Part shown: positions 46,223 through 56,403 of the stretch, piece by piece
Layout of the letters: the number at the start of each line of letters is the position of its first letter
Position numbering within the stretch: position 1 is the first letter of the stretch
Assembly: GCF_003627215.1 (NCBI RefSeq)
Contig: NZ_CP032677.1
Coordinates: 4,407,501 to 4,471,500 of the forward strand
Direction: 5' to 3'
Source of the DNA: Pseudomonas sp. Leaf58
Lineage (GTDB): Bacteria; Pseudomonadota; Gammaproteobacteria; Pseudomonadales; Pseudomonadaceae
Length of the DNA stretch: 64,000 nt
The notes under the pieces: model-generated
What the model was told of the DNA's origin: nothing
Seen by the model: the letters and a program-made list of their open reading frames with translations, nothing else
Databases searched by the model: none
Made by a program: the position numbers and the translations under genes

Positions 46223-47419
46223 TCACCTACAAGCGTTCAGCGCCTGCTCGATGTCCGCCAGCAGATCCTCAACATCCTCCAGCCCCACCGACAAGCGCAC
46301 CAGCCCCTCCGATATGCCGTGATGCGCCCGCTCCTTCGCGGTGTAGCTGGAATGGGTCATACTCGCCGGGTGCTGCGCCAGCGACTCGGCATCACCCAGG
46401 CTCACCGCCCGGGCGAACAGTTGCAGGGCATTCATGAACCTGCGCCCGGCCTCGATGCCACCCTTGAGCTCGAAGGCAATCATCCCGCCCGGCAGACGCA
46501 TCTGCCGCTGCGCCAGTTCGTACTGGGCGAACGAGGGCAACCCCGGGTAGTGAATCAGCTCCACCTGCGGCTGCCGCGCCAGAAACTCAGCCACCTGCAG
46601 GGCATTGGCACAATGGCGATCCATGCGCAGGGCCAAGGTCTTGATCCCGCGCATCAGCAACGCCGCGTCATGCGGCGACAGCACCGCCCCGGTCATATCT
46701 TTCAACCCTTCCAGGCGAATGCGGTCAACCAGCGCCTTGCGCCCCACCACCAGGCCGGCAGTGATATCCCCGTGGCCACTGAGGTACTTGGTCGCAGAAT
46801 GCACCACCAGGTCCGCCCCCAATTCCAACGGCCGCTGCAGATACGGGGTGCAATACGTGTTATCGACCACGATATGCAGGTCGTGCCCGCGTGCAGCTTC
46901 AGCAACCGCCGCAATATCGACCAGTTGCATGTTGGGGTTGGCCGGTGTTTCGAAGTAGATCATCCGCGTTTTGCTGTTGATCGCCGCCTTCAGGGCCTTG
47001 GCATCGTTCAGATCGACATGGCGGACCTTCACCCCGAATTCGCCAATGCCATGGTGCAGGAAGGCAAAGGTGCAGCCATACAAAGTGCGCCCGACGATCA
47101 GCTCATCGCCGGGTCGCAGCAGGGTCCAGATCGTCGAGGTAATGGCCCCCATGCCCGACGCTAGTGCCAGCCCCGCCTCACCGCCCTCCAGCGAGGCCAT
47201 GCGCTGTTCCAGCAGGGCCAGGGTGGGATTGGAGATACGGCTGTAGAAATGCCCCGGCGCCTCCCCGGCGAAGCACGCAGCGCCGTATTCCACGCTGGGG
47301 AAGGCATAAGTGGCGGTCTGGTACACCGGCGGCACCAAGGCACCGCCGTGGGAAAGCGGGTCGTAGCCATGGTGAATGGCCCGCGTGGAAAAACCGGTGT
47401 TGTTATGGGAGTCGCGCAT
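46223..47419 (-). CDS. mdeA: L-methionine gamma-lyase
   Basis: 398 aa, the same length as the classical P. putida enzyme. PLP-dependent fold type I: splits methionine into methanethiol, 2-oxobutyrate and ammonia. Lys211 (H-S-A-T-K-Y-L-S-G-H) binds PLP; Cys116 (T-L-Y-G-C-T-F-A-F), which separates this lyase from cystathionine enzymes, is present; Y-S-R-I-S-N-P-T at about 59-66 binds phosphate. The C terminus (...D-I-E-Q-A-L-N-A-C-R) differs slightly from that in the decayed copy downstream (...D-V-E-Q-A-L-Q-A-C-S), so the last part may have come in with the insert. Divergent from mdeR, which likely controls it. Confidence 0.95.
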   Translation of the reverse strand: MRDSHNNTGFSTRAIHHGYDPLSHGGALVPPVYQTATYAFPSVEYGAACFAGEAPGHFYSRISNPTLALLEQRMASLEGGEAGLALASGMGAITSTIWTLLRPGDELIVGRTLYGCTFAFLHHGIGEFGVKVRHVDLNDAKALKAAINSKTRMIYFETPANPNMQLVDIAAVAEAARGHDLHIVVDNTYCTPYLQRPLELGADLVVHSATKYLSGHGDITAGLVVGRKALVDRIRLEGLKDMTGAVLSPHDAALLMRGIKTLALRMDRHCANALQVAEFLARQPQVELIHYPGLPSFAQYELAQRQMRLPGGMIAFELKGGIEAGRRFMNALQLFARAVSLGDAESLAQHPASMTHSSYTAKERAHHGISEGLVRLSVGLEDVEDLLADIEQALNACR

Positions 47420-47546
47420 GGCAACAGCCTCTTGTGGTTTGCTATAAGCTTATGCCACCGAGCTGCCCGATTTTTTCCAAAATAGCCCACGCATACGCGT
47501 GCTTGTTGGAACAAAAACAATAATTACCGGACCAGGAGGGCAAAAC

Positions 47547-48026
47547 ATGCCTTCAAGCCTCGACCGCACCGACCGCGCTCTGCTCGCGGCCCTGCAAGAC
47601 AACGCCCGCCTCACCGTGGCCGAACTCGCCGATCAGGTAGCACTCACCACCTCGCCCTGCTGGCGGAGGGTGAAGCTACTGGAAGACAACGGCTACATCA
47701 CCGGCTACCAGGCCATCCTCTCGCCCAAGTCGCTGGGGTTTGGCGTGACCGCGTTCGTCAGCATCATGATGGACTCGCATACCAAGGACATGGCGCTGGC
47801 GTTCGAACAGCGGCTGATGGAGATTCCCGAGATCGTCGCTTGCCACAACATCTCGGGCCGTTATGACTTCCTGCTGGAGATCCTGGCGCGTGACCTGGAG
47901 TCGTTCGGCGAATTCACCCGGGAAGTGCTGCAGCGGTTGCCCGGGGTGAAGGAGATCTATTCGAGCTTTTCCTACAAGGCGGTCAAGGAACGCCGGGTGA
48001 TACCGGTGTCGGAAAAACATATCTGA
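47547..48026 (+). CDS. mdeR: Lrp/AsnC-family regulator MdeR
   Basis: 159 aa. N-terminal helix-turn-helix about 5-60 (L-D-R-T-D-R-A-L-L-A-A-L-Q-D-N-A-R and L-T-T-S-P-C-W-R-R-V), then the RAM/AsnC ligand domain. ATG 47547 follows AGGAGGG; the longer frame has no site. Divergent to mdeA over 127 bp of AT-rich DNA, the arrangement described for P. putida mdeR-mdeA, so it probably activates mdeA when methionine is present. Confidence 0.93.
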   Translation: MPSSLDRTDRALLAALQDNARLTVAELADQVALTTSPCWRRVKLLEDNGYITGYQAILSPKSLGFGVTAFVSIMMDSHTKDMALAFEQRLMEIPEIVACHNISGRYDFLLEILARDLESFGEFTREVLQRLPGVKEIYSSFSYKAVKERRVIPVSEKHI

Positions 48027-48031
48027 AGCAC

Positions 48032-48059
48032 AAAAAAACCCGCCGAAGCGGGTTTTTTC
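48032..48059. terminator. Bidirectional terminator between mdeR and cysNC
   Basis: AAAAAACCCGC / GCGGGTTTTTT with loop CGAA; T tracts on both strands serve both convergent genes. Confidence 0.92.
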
Positions 48060-48073
48060 TTGCAGGCTAGCGC

Positions 48074-49975
48074 TTAAATTGCGCCACGCTGGCGCAGCAC
48101 ATCCAGCACCTGTTTCACGCCCTCGTCCACGCTGGTGGCCTGGGTGTCGATCACCAGGTCAGCGTCCAGCGGCACATCGTACGGGAAGCTTTCGCCCGGG
48201 ATGTTGTCGCCACCGGCGGCGTACAGGCCCTGCGGGTCACGTTCGCGGCAGGCCAGCGGCGAGGCCTGGACGTAAACAGTCACCAGGCGCTCCTTGCCGA
48301 TCAACGCCTTGGCCTGTTCACGGCCTTCGGCATCCGGGGCGACGAACGCGGCCAGGGTCAGCATGCCAGCTTCGTTGAATTGGCGCGCCACATGGGCGGC
48401 GCGGCGCCAGTTCTCGGTGCGGCCGACACGGTCCTGTGGCAGGCCCTTGTTCAGGTCGTGGCGCAGGTTCTGGCCGTCGAGCACGTACACCGCACGGCCC
48501 ATGTCGAACAGCTTGCGCTCCACGGCGTAGGCCAGGGTGCTCTTGCCAGCGCCGGACAGGCCGCTGAACAGCACGGTGGCCGGCTGCTGGCCGAAGCGCA
48601 GGGCGCGCTCTTCGGTGGACACGTGGGCCTGCTTGCCATGCTGGCCGGTGCTGCCATGCGGCAGTACTGGCGGGGCGATGATCATGCCGGCGCCAACGGT
48701 GCCGTTGGTCAGGCGGTCGATGACGATGAACGCACCGGTGGTGCGGTTGCTGTCGTAACCGTCCAGGGCGATCGAGGTGTCCAGGGCCACCTTGACACGG
48801 CCAATCTCGTTCAGCTGCAGTGCGCTGGCAGCGCCCTGCTCCAAGGTGTTCACATCGACCTTGTGGGTGATGCTGGCAATCGAGCCTGGCACGTAGCTGG
48901 TGGCGCGCTTGATGTCGTATTTCTTGCCCGGGAGCATCGGCTCCTCGGCCATCCACACCAGCATGGCGTCGAACTGGTCGGTCACCGGTGGAACGTTGTC
49001 GGCGTGTACCAGCAGGTCGCCACGGGAGATGTCGATTTCGTCTTCCATGGTCAGGGTCACGGCCTGGCCTGGGCCGGCGTTTTCCAGCTCACCTTCGTAG
49101 GTGACGATGGACTTGACCCGGCTGCTCTTGCCCGACGGCAATACGACAATTTCGTCGCCCTTGTGCACCACGCCGCTGGCGATGGTACCGGCGAAGCCGC
49201 GGAAGTTCAGGTTCGGGCGGTTGACGTACTGCACCGGGAAACGCAAGTCGGTGAAGTTGCGGTCTGCCGAAACCTCGACGGTTTCGAGGATTTCCATCAG
49301 CGTCGGGCCGGCGTACCACGGCGACTGCTCGCTGTGGTTCACCACGTTGTCACCCTTGAGCGCCGACATTGGCACGAATTGCAGGCTGCTCGGCCTCAGG
49401 TTGATGGCTTCGGCAAACTTCAGGTAGTCGGCCTTGATCGACTCGAAGACGCCCTCATCGAAGCCCTTCAGGTCCATCTTGTTGACCGCGACCACGATGT
49501 GCTTGATGCCCAGCAGCGAGGCAATGTAGCTGTGGCGGCGGGTCTGGGTCTGCACGCCGTAGCGGGCATCGACCAGGATGATCGCCAGGTCGCAGGTGGA
49601 CGCGCCGGTGGCCATGTTGCGGGTGTACTGCTCGTGGCCCGGGGTGTCGGCAATAATGAACTTGCGCTTGGCGGTGGAGAAGTAGCGGTAGGCGACATCG
49701 ATGGTGATGCCCTGCTCGCGCTCGGCCTGCAGGCCGTCTACCAGCAACGCCAGGTCGACTTCTTCGCCAGTGGTGCCGACTTTCTTGGAATCACGGGTGA
49801 TGGCTTCGAGGTGGTCCTCGTAGATCATCTTCGAGTCGTGCAGCAGGCGCCCGATCAGGGTGCTCTTGCCATCGTCGACGTTGCCGCAGGTCAGAAAGCG
49901 CAGCAGTTCCTTGCGCTCGTGCTGGGCCAGGTAGGCGAGGATGTCCTCGCTGATCAGATCAGATTGGTGCGACAT
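48074..49975 (-). CDS. cysNC: Sulfate adenylyltransferase large subunit fused to APS kinase
   Basis: 633 aa bifunctional protein. N-terminal GTPase (about 20-430): G1 loop [22 protein letters not shown]-terminal APS kinase (about 455-633): P-loop G-L-S-G-A-G-K-S-T and [10 protein letters not shown]. With CysD it activates sulfate to APS, then phosphorylates APS to PAPS. The fusion is usual in Pseudomonas. 15 bp after cysD. Confidence 0.97.
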   Translation of the reverse strand: MSHQSDLISEDILAYLAQHERKELLRFLTCGNVDDGKSTLIGRLLHDSKMIYEDHLEAITRDSKKVGTTGEEVDLALLVDGLQAEREQGITIDVAYRYFSTAKRKFIIADTPGHEQYTRNMATGASTCDLAIILVDARYGVQTQTRRHSYIASLLGIKHIVVAVNKMDLKGFDEGVFESIKADYLKFAEAINLRPSSLQFVPMSALKGDNVVNHSEQSPWYAGPTLMEILETVEVSADRNFTDLRFPVQYVNRPNLNFRGFAGTIASGVVHKGDEIVVLPSGKSSRVKSIVTYEGELENAGPGQAVTLTMEDEIDISRGDLLVHADNVPPVTDQFDAMLVWMAEEPMLPGKKYDIKRATSYVPGSIASITHKVDVNTLEQGAASALQLNEIGRVKVALDTSIALDGYDSNRTTGAFIVIDRLTNGTVGAGMIIAPPVLPHGSTGQHGKQAHVSTEERALRFGQQPATVLFSGLSGAGKSTLAYAVERKLFDMGRAVYVLDGQNLRHDLNKGLPQDRVGRTENWRRAAHVARQFNEAGMLTLAAFVAPDAEGREQAKALIGKERLVTVYVQASPLACRERDPQGLYAAGGDNIPGESFPYDVPLDADLVIDTQATSVDEGVKQVLDVLRQRGAI

Positions 49976-49990
49976 GGAGTAACCCTGAAA

Positions 49991-50908
49991 TTAGAAGTAG
50001 CCTTGGCGTTTCTTGTCTTCCATGGAACCGGCGCCATCGTGGTCGATGACACGGCCCTGGCGTTCGGACGTACGGGTCAGGAGCATTTCCTGAATGATGT
50101 CCGTCAGGGTCTCGGCTTCCGACTCGACAGCGCCCGTCAGCGGGTAGCAGCCGAGGGTACGGAAACGCACCTTCTTCTTGACGATGCGGGCTTTCTCTTC
50201 ATCGCTGAGATGCTCGAGGATGCGCTCGTCGTCGATCATGATCAGGGTGCCGTTCTTCTCGATGACTTCACGCTCGGCGGCGAAGTACAGCGGCACGATC
50301 GGGATGCCTTCGAGGTAGATGTACTGCCAGATGTCCAGCTCGGTCCAGTTGGACAGCGGGAACACGCGGATCGACTCGCCCTTGTTGACCTTGCCGTTGT
50401 ACACATTCCACAGCTCGGGGCGCTGGTTCTTCGGGTCCCAGCGGTGCTTGCTGTCACGGAACGAATACACACGCTCCTTGGCCCGCGACTTCTCTTCGTC
50501 GCGGCGCGCGCCACCGAAGGCGGCGTCGAAACCATGCTTGTCCAGCGCCTGCTTCAGGCCCTGGGTCTTCATGATGTCGGTGTGCTTGGAGCTGCCATGG
50601 GTGAACGGGTTGATGCCCTGCGCCACACCCTCTGGGTTGACGTGGGTGATCAGCTCCAGGCCCATTTCCTCGACCATCTTGTCGCGGAAGCTGTACATCT
50701 CCTGGAATTTCCACTGGGTGTCGACGTGCATCACCGGGAACGGCAGCTTGCCCGGGAAGAAGGCCTTGCGCGCCAGGTGCAGCATCACGGCGGAATCCTT
50801 GCCGATCGAGTACAGCATCACCGGGTTATCGAACTCGGCGGCCACCTCGCGGATGATGTGGATGCTTTCCGCCTCCAGCTGTTTCAAGTGCGTCAGTTTG
50901 TCGACCAT
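49991..50908 (-). CDS. cysD: Sulfate adenylyltransferase subunit 2
   Basis: 305 aa. ATP-pyrophosphatase fold with the PP-loop variant [11 protein letters not shown] and the C-terminal G-R-V-I-D-H-D segment. First gene of cysD-cysNC. A CysB-type control region would be expected in 50909-51046, but I cannot identify a site. Confidence 0.97.
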   Translation of the reverse strand: MVDKLTHLKQLEAESIHIIREVAAEFDNPVMLYSIGKDSAVMLHLARKAFFPGKLPFPVMHVDTQWKFQEMYSFRDKMVEEMGLELITHVNPEGVAQGINPFTHGSSKHTDIMKTQGLKQALDKHGFDAAFGGARRDEEKSRAKERVYSFRDSKHRWDPKNQRPELWNVYNGKVNKGESIRVFPLSNWTELDIWQYIYLEGIPIVPLYFAAEREVIEKNGTLIMIDDERILEHLSDEEKARIVKKKVRFRTLGCYPLTGAVESEAETLTDIIQEMLLTRTSERQGRVIDHDGAGSMEDKKRQGYF

Positions 50909-51046
50909 GGCTACTCACGAAAAACGATCTTATGGACGGCCTGCGGGCCGTGTTCGAGCGAGCCACTTTATCACAGCGGTAGCTTCTATTTAGGAGGCGG
51001 GCTAGATCGAAAAAGTCTAACGATATGACTGGGGGTTTGGGCTGGC

Positions 51047-51135
51047 AGGCCCGGCCCTTTCGCGGGTAAACCCGCTCCTACAGATACGGCGCAGGCCTGG
51101 GGCCGGCGTGGGAGCGGGCGCGCCCGCGAAGCAGG
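51047..51135. repeat. Paired REP element (inverted, arms diverged)
   Basis: GGCCCTTTCGCGGGTAAACC and CGTGGGAGCGGGCGCGCCCGCGAA face each other, with inner TCCTACAGATA / GGCGTGGGAG less well matched. Lies between cysD and the Nif3-family gene. Confidence 0.75.
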
Positions 51136-51146
51136 CGACGCCGAGC

Positions 51147-51905
51147 TCAAATCGGGTTCGGGCAATCGATGAACAGGTGCTCCACAGCAAACCGCCGCGC
51201 CAGGTAATCGCCCAGCGCCTGCACCCCATAGCGCTCGGTGGCATGGTGCCCGGCAGCAATGAAACTGACGCCAGTTTCGCGCGCGCTGTGATAGGTCTGC
51301 TCGGACGCCTCACCGGTCAGGTACAGGTCCACCCCCGCGGCAATCGCGGTGTCGATGTAGCCCTGCCCGCCGCCGGTGCACCAGCCCACCCGGCGGATCA
51401 TCTGGTCGCCTTCCACCAGCAACGGCTCACGCCCCAGCACCTCCTGCACCCGCCGGGCAAAATCGCGCGCAGTCATCGGCTCGGCCAGCGAGCCGACCAG
51501 CCCGACCACCTTGGGGTTCTCCGGGTCCAGCGGCCCTTCGACGGTGATATCCAGCTGCCGCGCCAGTTGCACGTTGTTACCCACCTCCGGGTGCACGTCC
51601 AGCGGTAGGTGGAACGCCAGCAGGCTGATGTCGTTGTTCAGCAACGTCTTCAGGCGACGCTGGCGAATGCCGGTGATGCACGGGTCCTCCCCCTTCCAGA
51701 AGTAACCATGGTGCACCAGCACCAGGTCGGCTTCGGCCTCGACCGCCGCATCCAGCAATGCCTGGCTGGCGGTAACGCCGCTGACAATGCGGCTGACCTG
51801 CGGCCGGCCTTCGACCTGCAGGCCATTGGGGCAATAATCCTGGATCTTCGCGCTGCCCAGGTAACGTTCGGCTTCCTCGACCAGGGTGTTTAGAGCGACG
51901 GCCAT
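51147..51905 (-). CDS. Nif3-like dinuclear metal centre hexameric protein
   Basis: 252 aa. Family motifs: D-Y-C-P-N-G-L-Q-V-E-G, the metal ligands in V-H-H-G-Y-F-W-K, and the C-terminal G-H-H-A-T-E-R-Y-G. ATG 51905 (M-A-V-A-L-N-T-L) chosen to match the family. Function in the family (YbgI/Nif3) is unclear; a GTP cyclohydrolase-like role was only proposed. Divergent from algW, as in other Pseudomonas. Confidence 0.92.
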   Translation of the reverse strand: MAVALNTLVEEAERYLGSAKIQDYCPNGLQVEGRPQVSRIVSGVTASQALLDAAVEAEADLVLVHHGYFWKGEDPCITGIRQRRLKTLLNNDISLLAFHLPLDVHPEVGNNVQLARQLDITVEGPLDPENPKVVGLVGSLAEPMTARDFARRVQEVLGREPLLVEGDQMIRRVGWCTGGGQGYIDTAIAAGVDLYLTGEASEQTYHSARETGVSFIAAGHHATERYGVQALGDYLARRFAVEHLFIDCPNPI

Positions 51906-52072
51906 GAAAATCTCCTCGAAACTGCGCTTTTCTCGGGCACAACGCCAATGGAACGCCCGTATAATGCCGGCCATTATGGGCCGTCGCCGGCACTGGGGGA
52001 ACCGGTGTATGATCGCGCGCGCTCATGCCCCACCGCGCGGCCACTGGCCCCCGCTCTTTCCAGGATTCGTTC

Positions 52073-53233
52073 ATGTTCAAGGCTTTGCGTTATTTTGGCT
52101 GGCCCCTGCTGACTGGGGTATTGATCGCCATGCTGATCATCCAGCGCTTCCCGCAATGGGTCGGCCTGCCCAGCCAGGACGTCAACCTGCAACAAGCGCC
52201 ACAGACCACACAGATCATGCAGGGCCCGGTGTCCTACGCCGACGCCGTGACCCTGGCCGCCCCGGCGGTGGTCAACCTGTACACCACCAAGGTGGTGAAC
52301 AAGAGCGCGCACCCACTGTTCGAAGACCCGCAGTTCCGCCGTTTCTTCGGCGACAACCTGCCCAAGCAGCGCCGCTGGGAGTCGAGCCTGGGCTCGGCGG
52401 TAATCATGAGCCCCGAGGGCTACCTGCTGACCAACAACCACGTCACCAGCGGTGCCGACCAGATCGTCGTGGCCCTGAAAGATGGCCGCGAGACCCTGGC
52501 CCGGGTCATCGGCAGCGACCCAGAAACCGACCTGGCGGTGCTGAAGATCGACTTGAAGAGCCTGCCGGCGATCACCATCGGCCGCTCCGACACCATTCAC
52601 ATCGGCGACGTGTCACTGGCCATCGGCAACCCGTTCGGGGTTGGCCAGACCGTGACCATGGGCATCATCAGCGCCACTGGCCGCAACCAGCTGGGCCTGA
52701 ACAACTACGAAGACTTCATCCAGACCGACGCGGCGATCAACCCGGGCAACTCCGGCGGTGCGCTGGTGGATGCCAACGGCAACCTGGTCGGCATCAACAC
52801 GGCGATCTTCTCCAAGTCGGGCGGTTCGCAGGGCATCGGCTTCGCTATCCCGGTAAAACTGGCGCTGGAGGTGATGAAGTCGATCATCGAGCACGGCCAG
52901 GTGATCCGCGGCTGGCTGGGCATCGAAGTGCAACCATTGAGCCAGGAACTGGCCGAATCGTTCGGCATGAAAGACCGCCCAGGCATCGTGGTGGCCGGTA
53001 TCTTCCGCGAGGGGCCAGCGGCCAAGGCTGGCCTGCAACTGGGTGACGTGATCCTGAGCATCAACGGCGAACCGGCCGGTGACGGGCGCAAGTCGATGAA
53101 CCAGGTGGCGCGGATCAAGCCCAACGAGAAGATCAGCATCGAAGTGATGCGCAACGGGCAGCAGTTGAAGCTGGTTGCCGAGGTGGGGCTGCGACCACCA
53201 CCGGCACCGGCAGTGGCCAAAGAAGAGAAGTAA
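52073..53233 (+). CDS. algW: Periplasmic site-1 protease AlgW (DegS family)
   Basis: 386 aa. One N-terminal membrane anchor (about 10-24), trypsin-like protease with His123 (N-N-H-V), Asp153 (E-T-D-L-A) and Ser227 (N-P-G-N-S-G-G), then one PDZ domain (about 285-375). AlgW cuts the anti-sigma factor MucA on envelope stress, releasing AlgU. ATG 52073 chosen (M-F-K-A-L-R-Y-F-G-W). Single PDZ and anchor separate it from MucD. Confidence 0.95.
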   Translation: MFKALRYFGWPLLTGVLIAMLIIQRFPQWVGLPSQDVNLQQAPQTTQIMQGPVSYADAVTLAAPAVVNLYTTKVVNKSAHPLFEDPQFRRFFGDNLPKQRRWESSLGSAVIMSPEGYLLTNNHVTSGADQIVVALKDGRETLARVIGSDPETDLAVLKIDLKSLPAITIGRSDTIHIGDVSLAIGNPFGVGQTVTMGIISATGRNQLGLNNYEDFIQTDAAINPGNSGGALVDANGNLVGINTAIFSKSGGSQGIGFAIPVKLALEVMKSIIEHGQVIRGWLGIEVQPLSQELAESFGMKDRPGIVVAGIFREGPAAKAGLQLGDVILSINGEPAGDGRKSMNQVARIKPNEKISIEVMRNGQQLKLVAEVGLRPPPAPAVAKEEK

Positions 53234-53247
53234 CGCTTCGACCGGTT

Positions 53248-53269
53248 TGGGGCCGCTTTGCGGCCCCAA
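53248..53269. terminator. Hairpin between convergent algW and aapP
   Basis: GGGGCCG / CGGCCCC around CTTTG. No long T tract; probable terminator or half of a REP pair. Confidence 0.55.
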
Positions 53270-53274
53270 CAGCA

Positions 53275-54039
53275 TTAATGCAGGATCTGGCTCAAGAACA
53301 ACTTGGTCCGGTCACTGCGCGGTCGGTCGAAGAACTCATCCGGCGCCGCCTGCTCCACAATCTCCCCTTTGTCCATGAAGATCACCCGGTTCGCCACGGT
53401 GCGGGCAAAGCCCATCTCGTGGGTCACGCAGAGCATGGTCATGCCGTCCTCGGCCAGGCCCACCATGGTATCGAGCACTTCCTTGACCATTTCCGGGTCC
53501 AGCGCCGAGGTCGGTTCGTCGAACAGCATGATCTTCGGCTTCATGCACAGCGCCCGGGCAATCGCCACCCGCTGCTGCTGGCCGCCAGACAACTGCCCCG
53601 GGTACTTGTGCGCCTGCTCCGGAATGCGCACCCGCTCCAGGTAGTGCATGGCAATTTCCTCGGCCTTGCGCCGTGGCATCTTGCGCACCCACATCGGCGC
53701 CAGGGTGCAGTTCTCCAGAATGCTCAGGTGCGGGAACAGGTTGAAGTGCTGAAACACCATGCCCACCTCACGGCGGATAGCCTCGATCTGCTTGAGGTCG
53801 TTGGTCAGCTCAACACCATCGACCACGATGCGCCCCTGCTGGTGCTCTTCCAGGCGATTGAGGCAGCGGATGGTGGTGGACTTACCCGAACCGGACGGCC
53901 CGCACAGCACGATACGCTCGCCTTGGCGTACGTTGAGGTTGATGTCCTTGAGCACATGGAACTGGCCGTACCACTTGTTCACGCCCTGCATCTGGATGAT
54001 GCCTTCGGGGCCGGCAGGCTGCTTGATCGCTTCACTCAT
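53275..54039 (-). CDS. aapP: General amino-acid ABC transporter, ATPase
   Basis: 254 aa. Walker [10 protein letters not shown], signature L-S-G-G-Q-Q-Q-R, Walker [13 protein letters not shown] and the switch His in C-V-T-H-E-M. Last gene of aapJQMP. Confidence 0.96.
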   Translation of the reverse strand: MSEAIKQPAGPEGIIQMQGVNKWYGQFHVLKDINLNVRQGERIVLCGPSGSGKSTTIRCLNRLEEHQQGRIVVDGVELTNDLKQIEAIRREVGMVFQHFNLFPHLSILENCTLAPMWVRKMPRRKAEEIAMHYLERVRIPEQAHKYPGQLSGGQQQRVAIARALCMKPKIMLFDEPTSALDPEMVKEVLDTMVGLAEDGMTMLCVTHEMGFARTVANRVIFMDKGEIVEQAAPDEFFDRPRSDRTKLFLSQILH

Positions 54040-54049
54040 TTCGAAACTC

Positions 54050-55147
54050 CTAACGCTTGTGGCCAGTGTCCAGCTTGCGCTCCAGGTGCATGGAGTAGCG
54101 GGACATACCGAAACAGAAAATCCAGAACACCAGGGCGGCGAACACGTAGCCCTCGGTGGCCATGCCCAGCCAGGCCGGGTCGGCGGCGGCTTGCTTGACG
54201 CTGTTCAGCAGGTCGAACAGGCCGATGATGATCACCAGGCTGGTGTCCTTGAACAGGGCAATGAAGGTGTTGACGATGCCGGGGATCACCAGCTTGAGCG
54301 CCTGCGGCAGGATTACCAGGCCCATCGCCCGCCAGTAGCCCAGGCCCATGGCGGCGGCTGCTTCGTACTGGCCCTTGGGGATGGCCTGCAAGCCGCCGCG
54401 TACCACCTCGGCGATGTACGCCGACTGGAACAGGATCACGCCGATCATCGCCCGCAGCAGCTTGTCGAAGCTCATGCCTTCGGGCAGGAACAACGGCAGC
54501 ATCACCGATGACATGAACAGCACGGTGATCAACGGCACGCCGCGCCAGAACTCGATGAAGGTCACGCACACCACCTTCACCGCCGGCATCCTCGAACGCC
54601 GGCCCAGGGCCAGCAGGATGCCCAGTGGCAAGGCGCCGACGATACCTACGGTGGCGATCACCAGGGTCAGCATCAGCCCGCCCCATTGGCTGGTCGCTAC
54701 GTTTTCCAGCCCCAGCACGCCGCCATGCAGCAGGGTGTAGGCCAGGATCGGGTACAGCACCAGGAAGCCCAAGCCGTAGAAGGCCTTGCGCGGGAAACGC
54801 TTGATGAACAACGGGGCAGCGCCGAGCACGGCAAGCCACACGGTCAGGTCCACACGCCAACGCAGTTCGGCCGGGTAGTAGCCATACATGAATTGGCCGA
54901 AGCGCTGCTGCACGAACACCCAGCAGGCGCCCTCCTTGGTACAGTCGGCGCGGGTAGTGCCGACCCAGTTGGCGTCGATCAACGCCCACTGCAGCAACGG
55001 TGGCACGATCAGCCATACCAGGTAGATGGCGAACAGGGTCAGCAGCGTGTTTAGCCAGCTGGAAAACAGATTGGCACGCATCCATGCGAGCACGCCGACG
55101 GTTTTCACCGGTGGCGGCATGTCGGGTTTGAAAACATGGGCATTCAC
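54050..55147 (-). CDS. aapM: General amino-acid ABC transporter, permease AapM
   Basis: 365 aa HisM-type permease with the coupling-helix EAA loop ([14 protein letters not shown]) and an extended N-terminal part containing extra membrane segments, as is usual for AapM. 10 bp separate it from aapP and 10 bp from aapQ. Confidence 0.95.
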   Translation of the reverse strand: MNAHVFKPDMPPPVKTVGVLAWMRANLFSSWLNTLLTLFAIYLVWLIVPPLLQWALIDANWVGTTRADCTKEGACWVFVQQRFGQFMYGYYPAELRWRVDLTVWLAVLGAAPLFIKRFPRKAFYGLGFLVLYPILAYTLLHGGVLGLENVATSQWGGLMLTLVIATVGIVGALPLGILLALGRRSRMPAVKVVCVTFIEFWRGVPLITVLFMSSVMLPLFLPEGMSFDKLLRAMIGVILFQSAYIAEVVRGGLQAIPKGQYEAAAAMGLGYWRAMGLVILPQALKLVIPGIVNTFIALFKDTSLVIIIGLFDLLNSVKQAAADPAWLGMATEGYVFAALVFWIFCFGMSRYSMHLERKLDTGHKR

Positions 55148-55157
55148 GGGCGTATCC

Positions 55158-56336
55158 TCACCGCTCGATCAGCGCAATGCGCTTGTTGTACCAGTTCATC
55201 AGCAGCGAAATGCTGATGCTGATGGCGAGATAGACACTCATGGTGATGGCAATCACCTCGATGGCCTGGCCGGTCTGATTCAGCACGGTACCGGCGAACA
55301 GCGAGACCATCTCTGGGTAGCCGATACCGGCCGCCAGCGACGAGTTCTTCGCCAGGTTCAGGTATTGGCTGGTCAGCGGCGGAATGATCACCCGCAGTGC
55401 CTGGGGGATGATCACCTTGCGCAGGGTCGGGCCCTCGCGCAGGCCGAGCGAGCGTGCGGCCTCGGTCTGGCCGTGGCTGACCGAACGAATACCGGAACGC
55501 ACAATCTCGGCGATGAACGCCGCGGTATAGATGGTCAAGGCCAAGGTCAGCGCCAGCAGCTCAGGGATCAGCACCCAGCCACCGACGAAGTTGAATCCTT
55601 TCAATTGCGGCACTTCCCAGGTTACCGGGCTGCCGAACAACAGCACGCTCAGGCCTGGGATAGCGAGCAACAGCGCCAGCCCCACCCAGAACTTGTGGAA
55701 CGGTGCGCCGGTCTCGTCGAAGCGCTTGTTGGCATAGCGCACCATCAGCGCAATGGCGGCAATGGCCACCGCCAGGGCGATGACAAACGGCCAGAAGCCG
55801 TCGGCCATGGACGCGCCGGGCATGTTCAGGCCACGGTTGCTGATGAAGAAGGTATCGTCGATATTGATGCTGCCCCGCGGTCCCGGCAGGGTCAGGAATA
55901 CCGCGAAGTACCAGAACAGAATCTGCAACAACGGCGGGATGTTGCGGAAGGTTTCCACATACACGGTCGCCAACTTGTTGATCATCCAGTTCGGCGACAA
56001 CCGCGCCACACCGATGATGAAGCCAAGGATGGTTGCCAGCACCACACCAATGAACGTCACCAGCAAGGTATTGAGCAGGCCGATAACGAACACCCGCGCA
56101 TAGCTGTCGGATTCCACATAAGGGATCAGGTGCTGGGCGATGCCGAAGCCGGCGCTGCGGTCGAGGAAGTCGAAGCCCGAGGTGATGCCCCGGTGTTGCA
56201 GGTTGGTTTGCGTGTTATGGAACAGATACCAGCCCAGACCAACCACGAAGGCTATCGTGAGGATCTGGAACAGCCACGCGCGCGCACGTGGATCGCTCAG
56301 GGATAACCCCTTTTGTGCGCCGATTCGATTTTGCAT
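55158..56336 (-). CDS. aapQ: General amino-acid ABC transporter, permease AapQ
   Basis: 392 aa HisM-type permease with EAA loop (E-A-A-R-S-L-G-L-R-E-G-P-T-L) and about eight hydrophobic segments, including a large periplasmic loop before the core. Pairs with AapM in the membrane. Confidence 0.95.
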   Translation of the reverse strand: MQNRIGAQKGLSLSDPRARAWLFQILTIAFVVGLGWYLFHNTQTNLQHRGITSGFDFLDRSAGFGIAQHLIPYVESDSYARVFVIGLLNTLLVTFIGVVLATILGFIIGVARLSPNWMINKLATVYVETFRNIPPLLQILFWYFAVFLTLPGPRGSINIDDTFFISNRGLNMPGASMADGFWPFVIALAVAIAAIALMVRYANKRFDETGAPFHKFWVGLALLLAIPGLSVLLFGSPVTWEVPQLKGFNFVGGWVLIPELLALTLALTIYTAAFIAEIVRSGIRSVSHGQTEAARSLGLREGPTLRKVIIPQALRVIIPPLTSQYLNLAKNSSLAAGIGYPEMVSLFAGTVLNQTGQAIEVIAITMSVYLAISISISLLMNWYNKRIALIER

Positions 56337-56403
56337 GAAGTGCCCCGGAAAGTAGGGTTCCGAACAGCCTGCGGCGGCGGGATGCCGCCGCAGGGTGCAA
56401 CCA

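Noticed and set aside
48380..51028. 882-aa open frame opposite cysNC-cysD
   Set aside because: It spans two well-identified genes and their junction, with His/Val/Gly-rich translation typical of antisense shadow.
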